The notes under the pieces: model-generated
What the model saw: the letters and a program-made list of their open reading frames with translations, nothing else
Database searches by the model: none
Told to the model about the DNA's origin: nothing
Position numbers and translations under genes: made by a program
In this document: positions 24,065-38,548 of the stretch, piece after piece
How the letters are laid out: the number at the start of each line of letters is the position of its first letter
Numbering within the stretch: the stretch's first letter is position 1
NCBI GenBank assembly: GCA_949152475.1
Contig: OX424567.1
Location: 23,771,402 to 23,835,401, forward strand
Length of the DNA stretch: 64,000 nt
From: Terebella lapidaria
Taxonomy: Eukaryota > Annelida > Polychaeta > Terebellida > Terebellidae
Reading direction: 5' to 3'

Positions 24065-27000
24065 ATAAATATACTACCCGGATTAACAGTGGCAAATCCA
24101 TTATACCTGATTCTGGAAGGCTGTCCCGTGCTAGATCAACTGGATTAGTATCAGATAAATTGTCAGTTGTTGATTTCCATCTAGAAAGCTCTCACTACCA
24201 TCACTTTTGTAATTGATGTGACAGCAGCCTTGATGCATGTGCAATTAGCCTGATTAGATTAATGCAGTCTTTCTAATTCGCTTCGGTTTGTTCGTCAATT
24301 CATTCACATCAATGTTGCCAAAAGGTAATGTGACGCATACTGACCATTCTTACTAAACAATATAATTTGTGCAGTGTATGGTTTTGAATATACAGATATT
24401 CTTATAAGCCATCCATATTTGGTGCTTAAAATACAACTAATCATAATGTAATATTAAGGAAATATATTACATGTACATTTTGAAACAAAAGAGACAACAA
24501 ATTGTATTCATTATATCTTCATTCTTATTTGTGTCTAACGAAATTCATCATTATTCTTTTCTACTGACCCATATTCCACATGTGCATTCACACAATAAAA
24601 CTGATTACAAGAGCGGTATTGTCCTATCATTTACCGTAAAACCATAAAACAGACGAATGTTGTGTTTTATGACAGTCTACAATCCGGACATGCAACACTG
24701 TAAGTCTCGAGGACATTCCTTTTTTGAGATGTTGGTCATCATCCATAAAAGAAATCTTGCAAGAATATCCAGAAATCTATGAAACGGCTAGTTGGACCAT
24801 CAACGAAATAACAGTTATGTTAATTATCAAATTAGAAAATTTATAGCACTGGAAGACTCCCAGTATCACAGATTCGGGTAAATCGACATACTTAATAACA
24901 GAAGGATTTTGCAATATTAGACGAATCCCATGATCTGCTGGATTACATTTGCTCAGCTTGTGATCTCATAGAGAGAGTGTGACCAGGTAAGGCTTGACCA
25001 TTTAACTCACGGCGCGTGTTCATGTAATTAGTAAACCTATGATAATAAATTGAGAATATACTCGAGATAATTTGTTATCATTATTAATATTGACATAACA
25101 TACTTTTCATAAAACCTTCATCACACCTCGTTGAGAATGAAGAAGAGTTACCAAGAGACAATTAACTATCACTTATTTCATTGTAATACCTGCCGGGAAA
25201 TGGATTCTCCCCACAGAAAAATCATCATGCTTTTAACAATGACTATTAAGTACACAGTGCGTTATGGAGATTGCATGGGTATCTTGTTATCATTCCTTAT
25301 ATGTCATTCCCGCCTGTTGACCTTCATGTCCCGCTCTTGGTTCATCGTCTATTTAAAACGAGCCATGTCATTATTAGTTTCATTTCATGACGGCAGTATG
25401 AGTGTTATCCGTGGTTTGATAGTGTGATAGATTGTTTATTGTGTTAAAAGTGTTGAAACGTACATGCCATCGCTGTGATCATCCAATCAGAACGGGAACA
25501 CTATATATTGCTCTCCAGAAAATGTGTGGTTCTATTCGATATCAGATCATTTCTCCCAAGTGACCGACTTTCAGGCTACACTCAGTAGCCATTCGGGCTT
25601 CTGATTGGGTATTAATGTACTTGCCATACACCTATTGCATTGGGTTCTGATCATCTTGTTTTTTTACCATTAGGTGTACATTAGAAACAATTGCCATTAC
25701 TATAATACACTGGGCAGATTAACAATGACAAACCCATTATATCTGATTTCGAAGGTTGTCTCGTGCTCGATTAACTGGACCTGTGACAGATTAGTTGATT
25801 TCCATCTCGAGAGATCTCTTCCATATCAGTGTTGGTTTTTTATGTGACAACAGCCTTGATGAAGTGTTCAAATAGTCTGATTGGATTGATGCAACCTTCC
25901 TAATGATATCCTTTATTTTTAATCGCCTTGCTTTGTTGTTGCCCTCAGTTAACAATATTGATGCGATAAGGTGATGGCGAAAATATGTGTCAGGTACAGA
26001 AAAACATAATAACATATGCGATGAATAGTGTTGACTATACGAATAGCTATATAACAACCAGATTTGGGGAAACCAGATTTGGGGAAACAAGACAGACAAC
26101 ATCTTGTATTGATTTTTATATCATAAAACCGTTTTATTTGAATTTGAGGAAATTCATTTTGTTCGCTTATAATGCCCAAGATACCACATATGCTCAATGT
26201 CAATGTTGCGTTTTATGGCAATCTACCTCATGCAATATTGTGAGGTTTGAGTCTAACTACCATATGATATGTCGACCATCAAACGAGAATCTTCCGTGAA
26301 ATTCCAGAGAGAAAAATGTAAGAACGGTGAGTTGAAAATTTGAGCCATCAAGGAATTGTCAAATAAGAAAACGTGTAGCATATGAATAACACCAATATCA
26401 CACTTTCGGGTCGAGTGATTTTTTATTAACATACTTACCGTGCACCATATATTACGACAAATCATAGGAGCTGCTAAGTTACATGTCAATTAATAAACCA
26501 TTCTTGGAAAATGGTATGTGCCAAGCCTTTGCTCAGCATGTTCGGCCTTTACGGAAAATGGCCAATAGCTATGAACGTTGTTCATTTCTTAAGCATGTAA
26601 ATGTTAAGCATTTATATTCCAAGACGTGTAGATGTCATTGGTCCGCATATAGGCAAAGTATGCTCGAGGTGATATTTGCTTCCATGAGCAATATTGCAAA
26701 CGTATGCATGCTGCAGTGAGACATGTCCTCGGTCCTAAAACACTTGTTCAGTCAGTCTCAGTATCCGTATGATGGTTATAAAAACAAACATAACTCAAGC
26801 ATGTTTCATAATTTTTATCTCGAGAATTGAAAAATTTCATCAAATGCTAGCTGACTCGGGAGATACTTTGCTACATAATATAATTACCTTGGTTTTCAAC
26901 AAAAAAATCCAGAGGATAGTTGCTAAGAAACAATATAAAAGTATTTATTTTCAAAAAGTTTCCTCCTCGAAGAACAGTGATTCCCGAAATTACTGCTTAT

Positions 27001-27330
27001 AGCTAAATATCAAGTATCGTGTTTTTGCTTCTATGCTCCATGGAAGTTGTATGGGAGCCATGTTGACATTTATGTCAAGTTCTTGGTTCATCCATGCTTT
27101 CAAACGTGCCATGACCATTATTGGTATCATATTCATCGAGACAGCGTGAGAGTTAGGAACCCTTCAATCTCCCTGGTAAATTGATTCATGCACATGGCTA
27201 CCCTGTGATCATCCCGTCCAGAAGGCAACAATCCACCTTGCTCTCCAGCTCACGGCGGTGCAGTTTACTAGTATTGTCAGATTATTTCCATCGGGTGAAT
27301 CCGTTTCATTATTCTAGGTCCTAATTTCTG
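24065..27330 (+). repeat. old tandem duplication, about 1.62 kb x 2
   Basis: 24070-24290 (ATTAACAGTGGCAAATCCATTATA ... TTGATTTCCATCT ... GCAGCCTTGATG) recurs at 25690-25920, a period near 1620 bp. Later parts also pair up: 24660-24900 with 26200-26430, and 25310-25520 with 27070-27240 (GGTTCATC, TGTGATCATCC, TTGCTCTCCAG). The copies are considerably diverged. In both, a short plus-strand frame reads LTFMS(R/S)SWFI, but the rest does not stay open, so I do not call a gene. Confidence 0.72.
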
Positions 27331-28579
27331 GGTATCAGATACATTAACCACATCAAAAAACTCAAGAGATTATTGATTTTTCAAAGGACTCTTTCTTTTT
27401 TGCTGATCTCACCTCCTATTGCCATATATGGGGTTCATGAAGCTCCATGAAATTTCTAGATTTTGCTCAACACTAGACGCGGGCTCGGTTTTGTTCGCTC
27501 GGAATACCTTTAGCCCTGGGTATCGGTTCCATGTGTATTTATGTGGAAACTCCATATATGATATGTAATTATGACTATATAGTTTATAGAATTATTTGAT
27601 CTTCCGATCTATGAATGAGAATGATTCGTCTACCATGTTTTAAACAAAATCAATAATGCTGTTTCAATGGCGCTTTGCAGTACCACTATTATCATGATTA
27701 TTCATCAAACCCAATTTATCATGGAGTTTGGTGGGGCGTTCAAAAAATGATTAAAACAATGTGTTGTATTTGAGAAGCGCATTGCATTTGGATAACCCGT
27801 GTTGTAATTTGACAGATTACTAGGTTTATGCGTCCATATCATAATTCACGAAGCCGTTTTTTTCTGCAAGAAGGCAAAATAACAATAATAATAATAATCA
27901 GATTTATTCAAAGACGGTCCATGTTGATGGGCAATTATGGCCGTCTTCCACATCCCCCGTCGAGTGACAATTTTGAAATTGGAAAACGCTTTCGATTAGA
28001 AATGACACACTTGACAGTTGTGTTTCATAATATATGTAAGATGTCAGTACATCCACAATGATACAACACTGGCAAATGAAATTGCATTCAGTCTGCTCTT
28101 AGGTTGACGTGCAATAAGAGGCCTGTATCTCCCATTTTATCTCTTGGACGCTGGTTGTAAAACTTTGCAGACAATTAGGTATTACTCACACCCTGTCGAG
28201 CAAGCGCTGATTAATGTTCTTAATCTGTCGCACCACTGCGGCCAGGATTGCCGTCATTTACACCACACAAGATTGCATTACGACCGTGTCCACTTCAGCA
28301 GTTCTGAGCAGTAAGCTAATTTAACCATGATGTTTGGATGGAGACCCAGCTCCTAAATCAGGGTAGTTTGTAGTACCTTGGTTGTTCCGAGGTTTCTACC
28401 ACCCAAAACGAAAGAAGTAATGTGTAATAGATCTTCACATATTCTAGTTTTGATAAAATATCATACATATATTACACAGCATATATATTCGAAGTTATCA
28501 GTGGAAAGTGCGAGCTGGTATGTATATTACCATTCTTCCTGATGTTCCATTTCAAAGCGTTCTAATGTGACATAGAATG
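27331..28579. other. no gene; fragment of the 30-39 kb repeat family
   Basis: 28195-28390 contains CGTGTCCACTTCAGCAGTTCTGA, AGTAAGCTAAT and GCTCCTAAATCAGGG, shared with the repeats at 32.5, 36.5 and 37.8 kb. The rest is anonymous. In this copy the peptide frame that is open in the other three copies contains a stop. Confidence 0.5.
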
Positions 28580-28589
28580 AACGCATTTG

Positions 28590-30190
28590 TGATAATTCAA
28601 ACGAACAAGTTGTGTTCAATAATTAGCTTCACTTTTTGAGATCTTTTTTATATACATAACATTATATTCTGCTATTATCATAATGGCAGTGGTCAATTCG
28701 TTTTGGCAGTTGGTATACATGTATTGGTACACTCACGTAGAAACCTGACATTCTATCTTAGAAAACTCCTTGGCAAAATGTCTTGACTATCAGGATTTCC
28801 AAAAAGTCACTACTTATAACAAAAAATCTTTTGGTGCATTGACATTTCTGTCGTGTTTCTGGTCCAATGCCTGTTCCAAACGAATCATGCTATACTGAAT
28901 TTCGTATCATGTGTGCTGCATATATTTTTGATAAATGGATTCTCATATTATCTGGTCGACAGCAGAACACTCGTCTTTACGTTGCTACATCGTATAATTT
29001 CCAGATCACTTGGAGTGATGGATTCGTTCCAGAACGTAACTCTGACTAGGTAGGTTTTTGTTCAAAGGAGGTAACTCAAACATCCTAAATATATGTAACT
29101 AGCATAATTGAGTGGATATTATTTTGAATAAAGCAGAATATATTTACATGTATCATCATTTTGCTGATGGATCAGAGAAAAAGTTTGATTCACAGGTTTT
29201 TCATTCCTAAGAGTGCAATGGATTTCTAGAAATGTCAACATTGTGTGTATTTATATAGTTGGCACTACGTGGTTAGCTGTTATGGTTCGGCCTTCTCAAA
29301 TGCATTTCTAACCACACTCTAATGCATATCGGAGTGACAATGAATAGTATGAATATCTTAATAAATTGGTGCTGATTGCCTGATTGTCGACTTGCCATTA
29401 TCACATGCGTTTTCACACATAATTTTAATTAATTATGCCTAATTTTTTGATTTTCACATGGATGCAAATTGTTGTGTTTTCGATGACCATCGTATTCTTA
29501 GCCATTGTAATTCATTCAGATAAAAAATGATCATTGTGAATCATTAGCACAACAAAATACAATCGGTTTAATCAGATTGATGATCGTATTTCCTCTGTAT
29601 GTATTGTGGGCCAGTAATAGACGCGCCATTTCCTACTGGTATTTCATGAAAGCTAATATTGTAATGCAGCATCAGAAACAAAGGCATTTATAAGCTGCAA
29701 AATCAAATAATACCTTTATGATATTCCAAACGAACAAGTTAGGTTCAATAATTAGTTTCTTTTTGGAGCCTGCTATCTCGTCTAAGTTAATCAATGTTTA
29801 CATGTTTGAATACCGTACAACATGTGCTAACTGTATACTGGATCTGCTTTTATGGCAGTGGGTTCATTATCAAAATGTGAAGGCCAAAATGATATGGAAA
29901 AATATTCATCTTGTAGGAAAGTATATCTTTTGGTGTTCATGTGACATGAAAATGTATGGATGTCACATTGGAATTTATGTTCTGTTTCTCGTCCAAATCC
30001 TGGTATCGAACCAGTCATGTTATCTGAACAAAAGCATGACGCTCTCCAATACGTTTCCACATATTGTATTTCTCAATGTACCTGATGGATGAAAATGCCA
30101 TTCTATGTTCGTAAATTTTACCTTAAATGAATTAGTTAACACAAGCACAATTTTATAATTAGCCTATTCGAGTGGATACAATGGGGCATC
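28590..30190 (+). repeat. old tandem duplication, about 1.13 kb x 2
   Basis: AAACGAACAAGTT followed by GTTCAATAATTAG lies at about 28599 and again at about 29728. 28840-29110 (TTTCTGGTCCAATGCCTG, GAGTGGATA) resembles 29960-30180 (TCTCGTCCAAATCCTGG, GAGTGGATA). The copies are diverged and no frame is conserved over a useful length. Confidence 0.6.
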
Positions 30191-32479
30191 TGCTAATGCC
30201 ATCTGCTTTTGGGTGTCTATAGCATTCTATTATGCCCAAGAAGTACAAGAAACGCCATGTCCATTGTCTGCATTATGCAAAAACAAACATGACAAAAATT
30301 TATGGTAACATTATTACGTTTGTGTATGTATTTGGCACAGTAGACTGTTTCTATGGTTTATCTATACCTGAATTACATGGTGGAGATCCTGGTAGTAAAA
30401 TGGACCTCATTGTGGATCAGAGCCCGTACCGGTAGATGTAGTGTCAGTTTATTATTTGTCGCTATGATCGCTCACTGCATGGTAGTATTAGAGGCCCTAA
30501 ATTTATGAGAGCTGAAAGACATCAAGGAGCTAATATTAAACATAGCATTATGTTTATAGGAATATGTGGCTGGTTGAATGCGATATGGTTCAACCTTCAA
30601 ATCCGTCACAACTCACACTCAAATGAATCACAGAGAGGAGACGATTTTTATGAATTTTTGCACAAATCTGTTTTGAAAGGGATAATGTCGACGTGATGTC
30701 ACACGTGATGCATTTTTGTTGTATAGCAACTGGAATCACACTAACTTGTATATTGTTCCTTTATTGTTTGTGAACAACACTACGTATATTCATTCACATA
30801 CAGCCATATGTATCGTAGAACGACCTATATAATGACATGCACCTCCACAACTGAACTCATTTGCATTATTTCAATCAAACCAGTGGTGTGCCGAGGCTAG
30901 CAGGCGCGTGTACTTGTGGGGGAAACTATGTTAATGTAATCAGCTTTTGGCACGGAGACACACACAAGAATGTCGATGACAGGACGAGTGCATGTTATTA
31001 TGTGCTGATAATATCTATACAACTTCATGTGATATACTGCGTTATGGCATAAAGCGAAACATGGTGCGCAGTGTAGGTACGATGCATATACGATTGCATG
31101 CGTTGCATACATTACACTATATTTGTACCGTCCAATACTGAAATCATCCAATACCTATTCCGATAGATTCCCTACATCAGTGTGATTATTGTTCAAATCT
31201 TAGTGGTATTCCAGAACAAACCCGTGTTCGTCCAATCCACTATGGCTTACAATGAAAATTCAAGAATTGTCACATTTGTCATCAAAAATTATGTTCCATG
31301 ATTACCAGTATGTCATATTTTAGCAAATGTATTTCAAATAGAACAATACATTGCATGTTCGCATTCAATCTGATGCTGATATGCGGTGGTGATCAAACTG
31401 GTCGAATTACATGGTTCATCCTTGAAACAATGATAACCTTTTTCTTTCAATACCGTTTGTAAGAATTTACAGACTATTAAGCTCCGCTCACACCGTGCCC
31501 AGCTATCGGTGATTGACTTAATCAGTGGCATTATTGTGAGATTAGATTGTCGATTGTGAGATTATTGTCGATTACCACAATGTCCAACTCAGAAGCTCTA
31601 ATTACCGAGATCATCATTACAAAACGCTTGAATGGTGACTTGGCTCTTGAATCAGGGTCGTTTATCCTCCAGTTATTGTTTTGGCTATTTCTACCACCAC
31701 AAGGGAAAGTAATGTTAAATATACAATAAAGTATTTGTAGTTGTCTATGTACAGGATATTAATCATTTCAGACGATTTGGGTATATTGGTATAATATTTG
31801 TTATTATATCAGCATGTGAGGATATGTTAACTCAAGATAACTCATCCTATTCTTGTATTAACCCAAGACAACTCCTCCTGTTCATGTATTAACAACACCT
31901 GCGGTTGAAAATTCGCAAGTGAAAAGTTTTGCACGCGTTATTGCTCACAGAAAAAAACCCAAAATACTCCTGCATTGATACAGAAACAACAATATTGAAC
32001 TGGATAAAACATCCAAATTACAGTATATCATCTACTGATATTGAAACTCCAAAAGTGACATGTAAGTATTCTTAGTTACACATAGCTTCTATTGACAGAA
32101 GAATTTGAGTGGATTCCACATCAATGAATTGTAAAGTATTTGGCAATGTAATGTAGTGGAACGAACACACACGTGAAATCGGTTGAGTGATCTGATGTGA
32201 CTGCTACCGGAAGTGATCTTGGATTATTAGGAGTAGCGGAATAACACAGAACGCAACAGCTATCATCCCAGCCCAATATGAAATGGCAGGCAAATAAATG
32301 AACTCATAAATCACACTGGGTTTTGCTGTGAAACAGAGGGATAATTGTTGATGGCACATGAACATTTCAACAGAGAATCATGCCGTATTCTCATTTGAAG
32401 ATATTTCCAGTAGTTCACGGACATTTACATGTAGATATCTCTCACATTGTATAGAGGTAATCGAGACTAATATCCCTGA

Positions 32480-32610
32480 TCAGTGGCTTCATTGCAGCCC
32501 CAGTTGCCGTCGTTTGACCCATACAAGATAGTACTCTTATTAACATAGTGCCCACATCAGCAGTTCTAGCTGGTAAGATAATCAATCTGATGCTTGGCTG
32601 AAATTGTGGT
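32480..32610 (-). pseudogene. open peptide-coding stretch, repeat copy 1
   Basis: The minus strand reads ARTADVGT, then VLSCMGQTTATGAAM, then LIRDIS without a stop. The same reading frame is open at 36440-36562 and 37760-37880. I do not recognise the protein. Small residues around a central GQTTxxG(A/P)A resemble a membrane or glycine/alanine-rich segment. No start codon or splice site is convincing. It is most likely the remains of an exon that was amplified with the repeat. Confidence 0.3.
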
Positions 32611-35600
32611 TCTTTCATCAGGGCTGTTTGTCGTTTGGCTATCGAATAATTCGTTATATGGCTTCTGGTGTCGTAGAATCAATAATCTAGAATACATCAA
32701 TATAGGAAATGCGAGAGTTATGTATCGGCTCGCTGTTTATCAACTACTGAAATATTTAGTTAATGTTATTTTGTACCTATTGATTCTTGTTTTAGATCAG
32801 ATAAGCGCGGAAGCCTATTGATGTCTTAAATATCTGATAATTTGTTAAATCGTTTTGAAATCACCAAATTCATGACAATTACTAGCGATAATGTTAGTTT
32901 TACACAATCTGACACGTCGATAATAATCTCACATATTGTTAGGAATATACAATTATACACACTTTGAATCCATCTGTTGCTAAATGAGATATACTCTTTA
33001 AAATGTAAAGTGATACGTTTACATAAAAAGTAAAGTACGGTAGTCGTTAACATACAGTCAATGAAAGAAAAATACAATGGACGGTTATCCATTATTTTTC
33101 AAAAATACCTGTCCTTCTCTAGTACATTGCAATTAAAATTTTACAGGACATCATTAACAGGCAAAACCACTCAGTCACTTAAGGATAATGAAGAGGTAAG
33201 CACAATAGATGTTGAGACTGTTTGATGCACTTGATGGATATAAAACGAATGCACCATTATTTGCATTCGTTTTGCATTCATAAGTGGTACTAGGGAGTAG
33301 CACTTGATTCGACGTCCATTTAAATTAATAATACACCGGTATGTTATGACAAGGCAACGTTGCCGAGTCAATGTTTTCATTTGCATCAATCCTTTGCTGG
33401 AGACTCCTGTGGTAAACTTGCATATTTGAATTATTGTTAAACATTAATACTTAATACTGGGTATTGATTCCACGTCTATTACTGAATAGAGTGTTTGACA
33501 ATGTCCAGTGTTTTGCTGTGTATGAAGAGACCCGTTTTCTATTTTGAGTAAAGTACGATGTTATGTTGACACTTCACTGATTTTATGAACACCGTTTACT
33601 ATTCAATGTATCGTTGTACCCAGTTTTAGGTCACAATACCATATGTAGCTTCGAATGCAAAGATCGGTCAGCACGTGACAAAAGGACATGGGGTAATGTC
33701 AATTCATTATTTCTGGCTGTGATCCCCCAGTGCATGGTAAGATTGGAGGCCCTAATTTCATGAGAGCTAAGAGACATCAAGGGATAGTATTCAACATTGT
33801 GCATATACTTGTTGTGGTATGGTTTGAAATTCGAATCAGTGACGACGCACACTCAAGTTAGTGGAAATCATTGGCATGAATATTTGGACAAATCGGTTTT
33901 GATTTTATGAGATGAATAATATCATTTTATTACCGCTTGTTATAACATATGGTTATTCACACACATGCGTTTTCACACACATAGTCAATTAATTTTGTAT
34001 TCCTACCTTTTTGATCATTATTTACCATGAGCTCGTGAATGCAAATGATGCATCTTTTATGATCACCGTCTCCTTCACCCGCAATTCCCAAGAACAATCA
34101 TTTATGATGATTATCGTTCACTGTCAACACCACGAAACGAATTGTCACGGATGTGCTTATTCGAAAGGCGTTGAATTGATGTATCGCTAGTTGTTGATGA
34201 CATCCGATGTATCTCTTTGTTGCATTTATTAGGTACTTTACACACATTTTTGTTTCACAGCACTCTATATCACAATCATTTATATACCAGAGATATACCA
34301 TATGTAAATATCAAACGAACTCGTTTTTCTTCTTCTTTTCCTCACTCTCCTCAACTCATGTGCAATAATTCCCGTCAAACTAATGGTATGCCCCGGTTAG
34401 GAGTGGGGCAAGTGGGTAATTTATGCAATGCAATTCACACCCAGGGTTGCACAGAAGAATATCCGAAGACTGTATGTGATTATGTAGTGACATTATATAA
34501 ACACCGTGTGATGTACTATGACATGAAACGAAGCGAAATATTATACGCAGTGAAGGCATGATGCATGCACAACAGTGTATGTTTGAATGCACTACTTTTG
34601 TATCGCCCTTTGCTAAAATTATCCATTGTCATGTATTGTACATTTCCTAAATCCATACAATGATTACTTGAGGCTTAGCAGTGTTCTCGAAAAACACACA
34701 CACACTTCTTCGCTGAATCCTAATTTGCTTGCAATAAACATCCCGGAACCTCATGATTAATAATTATGTTTTATAATAATGTCATCTAAGCAAATGTTTT
34801 CACAATAGCACAATATTTTGCATGCCTGCATTCAGTATGATGGTAATATGCAGTGGTGATCATAATGGTTAAATACATGGTTCATCAATATCTCAACAGT
34901 GGATATGTTAGTCTTTCAAAAACATATGTAAGAATGAACTGACTATCAAGTCATTTACTGTCGCTCGTACAATACAGAATCACAGTCGATTAACACCTTG
35001 TCTATTTAAAAAGCTCTAACAAAACGCTTGACTGATGATGTGTCTATTGAATCTGGGTCGTTTGTCCTCCAACTATTATTGTTTTTCTACCAGCAAATGG
35101 GAGAACATCGATACGTAATAAATCAATAATGTTTATAAATATGCCAAATGTCATGTTATGACTGTTACATTCGAAGGGTATCAATGAATTTATTGGATTT
35201 GGCTATGATCAAGTTAAATGTAGGTAACATATCACCGCTTAACAAGATTTTGATGATGACAATAAAAAGCCTAGCATCAAACACTTTCGGCAATGTATGA
35301 TTTATTATACTTAATTGCCAAAAGATATATCTACACCTGCAAATTAAATAACTGTTTACCCCTAGGAAAAGGCGTTATCAATTATATCGAATATTATCGT
35401 AGAGTTGGAGAAGAAACAGCCAGAAAACACCTAAAGTTAGAATTGTATTTAGAGAAATGGAGGGACCTGAAACCTATGTAAATCCGATTTAATTTGGACA
35501 GTTCAGAAAATAATGTGCATTTTGTGTATGTTTCTATGTAAATTTGTGTACAGGGCTATGTGAGTATTGTGTACATTACTGATGCGAGATAAATATATGT

Positions 35601-36196
35601 TTAAATTTTTTACAAAATCAAACACTTTCGGAAGAGAAACAAAGCCCGACCAAACTTTTCTACTGTACACCAGATGGAATTAGTGCACAACTGTCCAACA
35701 ACTTACTGAAACAATTTAGAAATCCGAAACAAACCCCGTGAAATAGGTGTATGACAAGTGCACGTTACCCATGCAATCCAAGCCAAAAGGCCAAAGGTTG
35801 ATGGTATCATATATCAGGATGTCACAATACAGCCTGGTTTGTATTAAATACAGATACGTCATTCTGGTCTTGTATTAATAACATTGCGATTGACAATTTA
35901 CATGTGAAAAGTATCCACGCGTTATCTGCAGACATTAACAAGTGAATGTGCTTACTCGTATCGCACTGGTGCTACAACGTTATGCACCGAAACATTCAAA
36001 ATACCGCCCATCATCTATGGATATCAAAGCTCCAGATGTCACAGGTAGGTGTCCATATATGCACATAACTTTCCTCTAACAGAACATTTGGTGATTCGGA
36101 TTGTGCTTTTGATAGAAGTGGATTCCAAATCAATGCATTCGACGGTAGTTCGACGTACAGGTCAAAGGAACAGATACAGAGGTGGAATCAGTTGGT

Positions 36197-36562
36197 TTAT
36201 CCGATACCACTGCTACCAGAAATAGTCCAGGTATATAAGACTAGCGAATTTATACAACAACATACCTCAGCTAACATCCCAGCCCAATATGAAAAAGTAA
36301 ATATACATGTAATCCTAAATCGTGTGTTAATCGTGATCCAGAGGGCTAATTCGTGATTGCAGAATGGACATCTCCACGGCGAAGCCCATTCCATTAGTAG
36401 AGTTAACAGACATTTAGGCGTCTCTCTCACTGGCAAACTTTGACTAATATCCCTAATCATTGGTATTATTGCAGCCCCAATTGCTGTCGTTTGCCCCATA
36501 CAAGATAGTATTCCTTTCACCCCAGTGTCCACTTCAGCAGTTCTGACCAGCAAGCTGATCAA
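36197..36562 (-). pseudogene. open peptide-coding stretch, repeat copy 2 (longest)
   Basis: This is the longest of the three copies, open for 121 codons. It begins LLVRTAEVDTGVKGILSCMG and continues with QTTAIGAAIIPMIRDIS. Similarity to the other copies covers the first 40 or so residues and then fades. I cannot assign a family. The open length beyond the shared part could be chance. Confidence 0.3.
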
Positions 36563-37759
36563 CCTGAGAAGATTTGCTGATGTCGTGGCTCTTTAATCAG
36601 GGCTGTATGTCTTTTGGCTTGGTTATTTCGTTCGATGGCTTTTGGTGTCAAGAAGTCAATAATCTGGAAGAAATCAATAACGGATTCTTCGGTTCGGTGT
36701 TTTTGACGCAAACGTTTACATGGTGAATCGGTTCCATGTCACAAACACAAGTTAGCCGTCATTGTTATGTATCATCTCGTACCTTGAAGGCTTTGTCGAA
36801 TCCAAAATTACTTGCAATAAAATCCCATATATGCAACTTTTATCATCAATATTTCTGTTTCATAATTATGCCGTATTCAAGCAAATGTATTCACAACAGC
36901 ACAAAACTTTGCATATTTGTATTCAATCTGATGCTGGTATGCAGTGGTGATCAAAATGTTCAAATTACATTGCTCATCCTTCACAAAGTAACTACCTTCT
37001 TCTTTCAACACCGTTTGTAAATTTACAGACAATTAAGCTCGTCTCAGCAAGCCCAGCAAGCGGGATGGACTTAATGACCACAAGTGTCATCGTTTTCACA
37101 TACACAATAGCAGCCGCTGTCCAATTCAAAAGCTTTGACTGGGGACGTTATCATTACAAAACGCCTGACTGGTGATTTGGCTCTTGAATCAGTGTCGTTT
37201 GTGCTCCAGTTATTTTTCCAGTGTTTTCTATCACCAAACGGGAAAGCAATGATAATGACTGAAACATACAAAGGGTATCACTGATTGTACTTGATTTTGG
37301 AAAATTTTTGCTTCATCATGTTTTTTTTCAATACAGATACATGATCCTAATCTTGTACTGACAACACTTACCATTGAAGATTTACATGCGAAAAATATGC
37401 AGGTGATTAGGATTTTGGTAGAAGTGGATTCCAAATCAAGGCATTGGAAAGTAGTTTGACGTGCAAGGCAATGGCACAAATACAGAGGTGAAATCATTTG
37501 GTTTATCCGACAATACTGCTACCAGAAGTATTTGGTAGGTAAGGCAAGAGGAATTACGCAAAATACTAGAGCTACCACCCCAGCCCAATATGAAGTGGTA
37601 AACATCTATACATGTAGTCAGGAATCACAATGTGTTTGTCGTGAACCAGAGGGATAATTGTTGATGACACATGGGCATCTCAATGGCGAAGCCGTGTTCC
37701 CATTCGATGATATTTCCGTTAATTCAGGGATATTTATAGCTCTCTCAGATTATATTGAA

Positions 37760-37880
37760 CGTGACTAACATCGCTAATCAGTGATGTTATAGCAGGACCA
37801 ATTACAGTCGTTTGCCCCATAAAAGAGAGTACCATCATTACCGCAGTGTCCACCGCAGCAGTTGTGACCAGTAAGCTAAT
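37760..37880 (-). pseudogene. open peptide-coding stretch, repeat copy 3
   Basis: The minus strand reads LISLLVTTAAVDTAV, then VLSFMGQTTVIGPAIT, then LISD, in the same frame as the copies at 32.5 and 36.4 kb. It closes with stops soon after the shared part. Family unknown. Confidence 0.3.
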
Positions 37881-38499
37881 CAATATGATATGCCTGGATG
37901 ATGTGGTGGCTCTTTAATTAGGGCTATTTGTCCTTTGGCAATATAATACTTCGTTATATGACTTCTGGGGTCAAAATGTCTACAATATGGACAAAGATTC
38001 AATGGAGAAAATGCGATAGTTACATAAACAACTTGAGCTGAGATGTTTGGCTGGAGTCTTGGCTCTTAAATCAGCACCGTTTGTCCTTTGTCTATTGATT
38101 ATTTCGTTAGATGGCTTCTGGTGTCAAAAAGTCAATAATCTGGAAAAATCAATAGAGAAAATGTGATAGTTATGTATCAGTTCGGTGTTCAATGTCATTG
38201 TTAAGAACTATTTCGTAACTACTGATTCTTATTTTAGATTAGAAAAATTCAGAAGCCGACTGATGTCTCAAATATATGATAATGTTTCAATTCGTCTTGG
38301 AAATCACCAAAGTCATAAAAATTACTAGCGACAGTGTTGCTTTTACGCAATTTAACACTTCAATAATAACCTCACATATTGATAGGAGTATAATTTGCCT
38401 ACTCAGATCCACCTGTTCCTGAAAATGCTGAATGAGATATATACTGTTTCAAATGCAAAGTGATACGTTTACATAAAAACTGTTTTGTACGGTAGTCTG

Positions 38500-38548
38500 T
38501 GACACTGCGAAAGAGTATTGCGTGGTCCTAATACTCTTCGTAGTAACA
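38500..38548. other. hairpin insertion private to one repeat copy
   Basis: CTGCGAAAGAGTATT is followed after 10 bases by AATACTCTTCGTAG, a near-perfect inverted pair. The matching site in the copy near 33040 lacks it. It may be a tiny palindromic insertion or a trace of a hairpin-forming repeat. Confidence 0.6.

Noticed and set aside
25131-25427. 98-codon plus-strand frame in the 1.62 kb tandem repeat
   Set aside because: A short part (LTFMSRSWFI) is conserved in the second copy, but the frame does not stay open there, so it is not called a gene.
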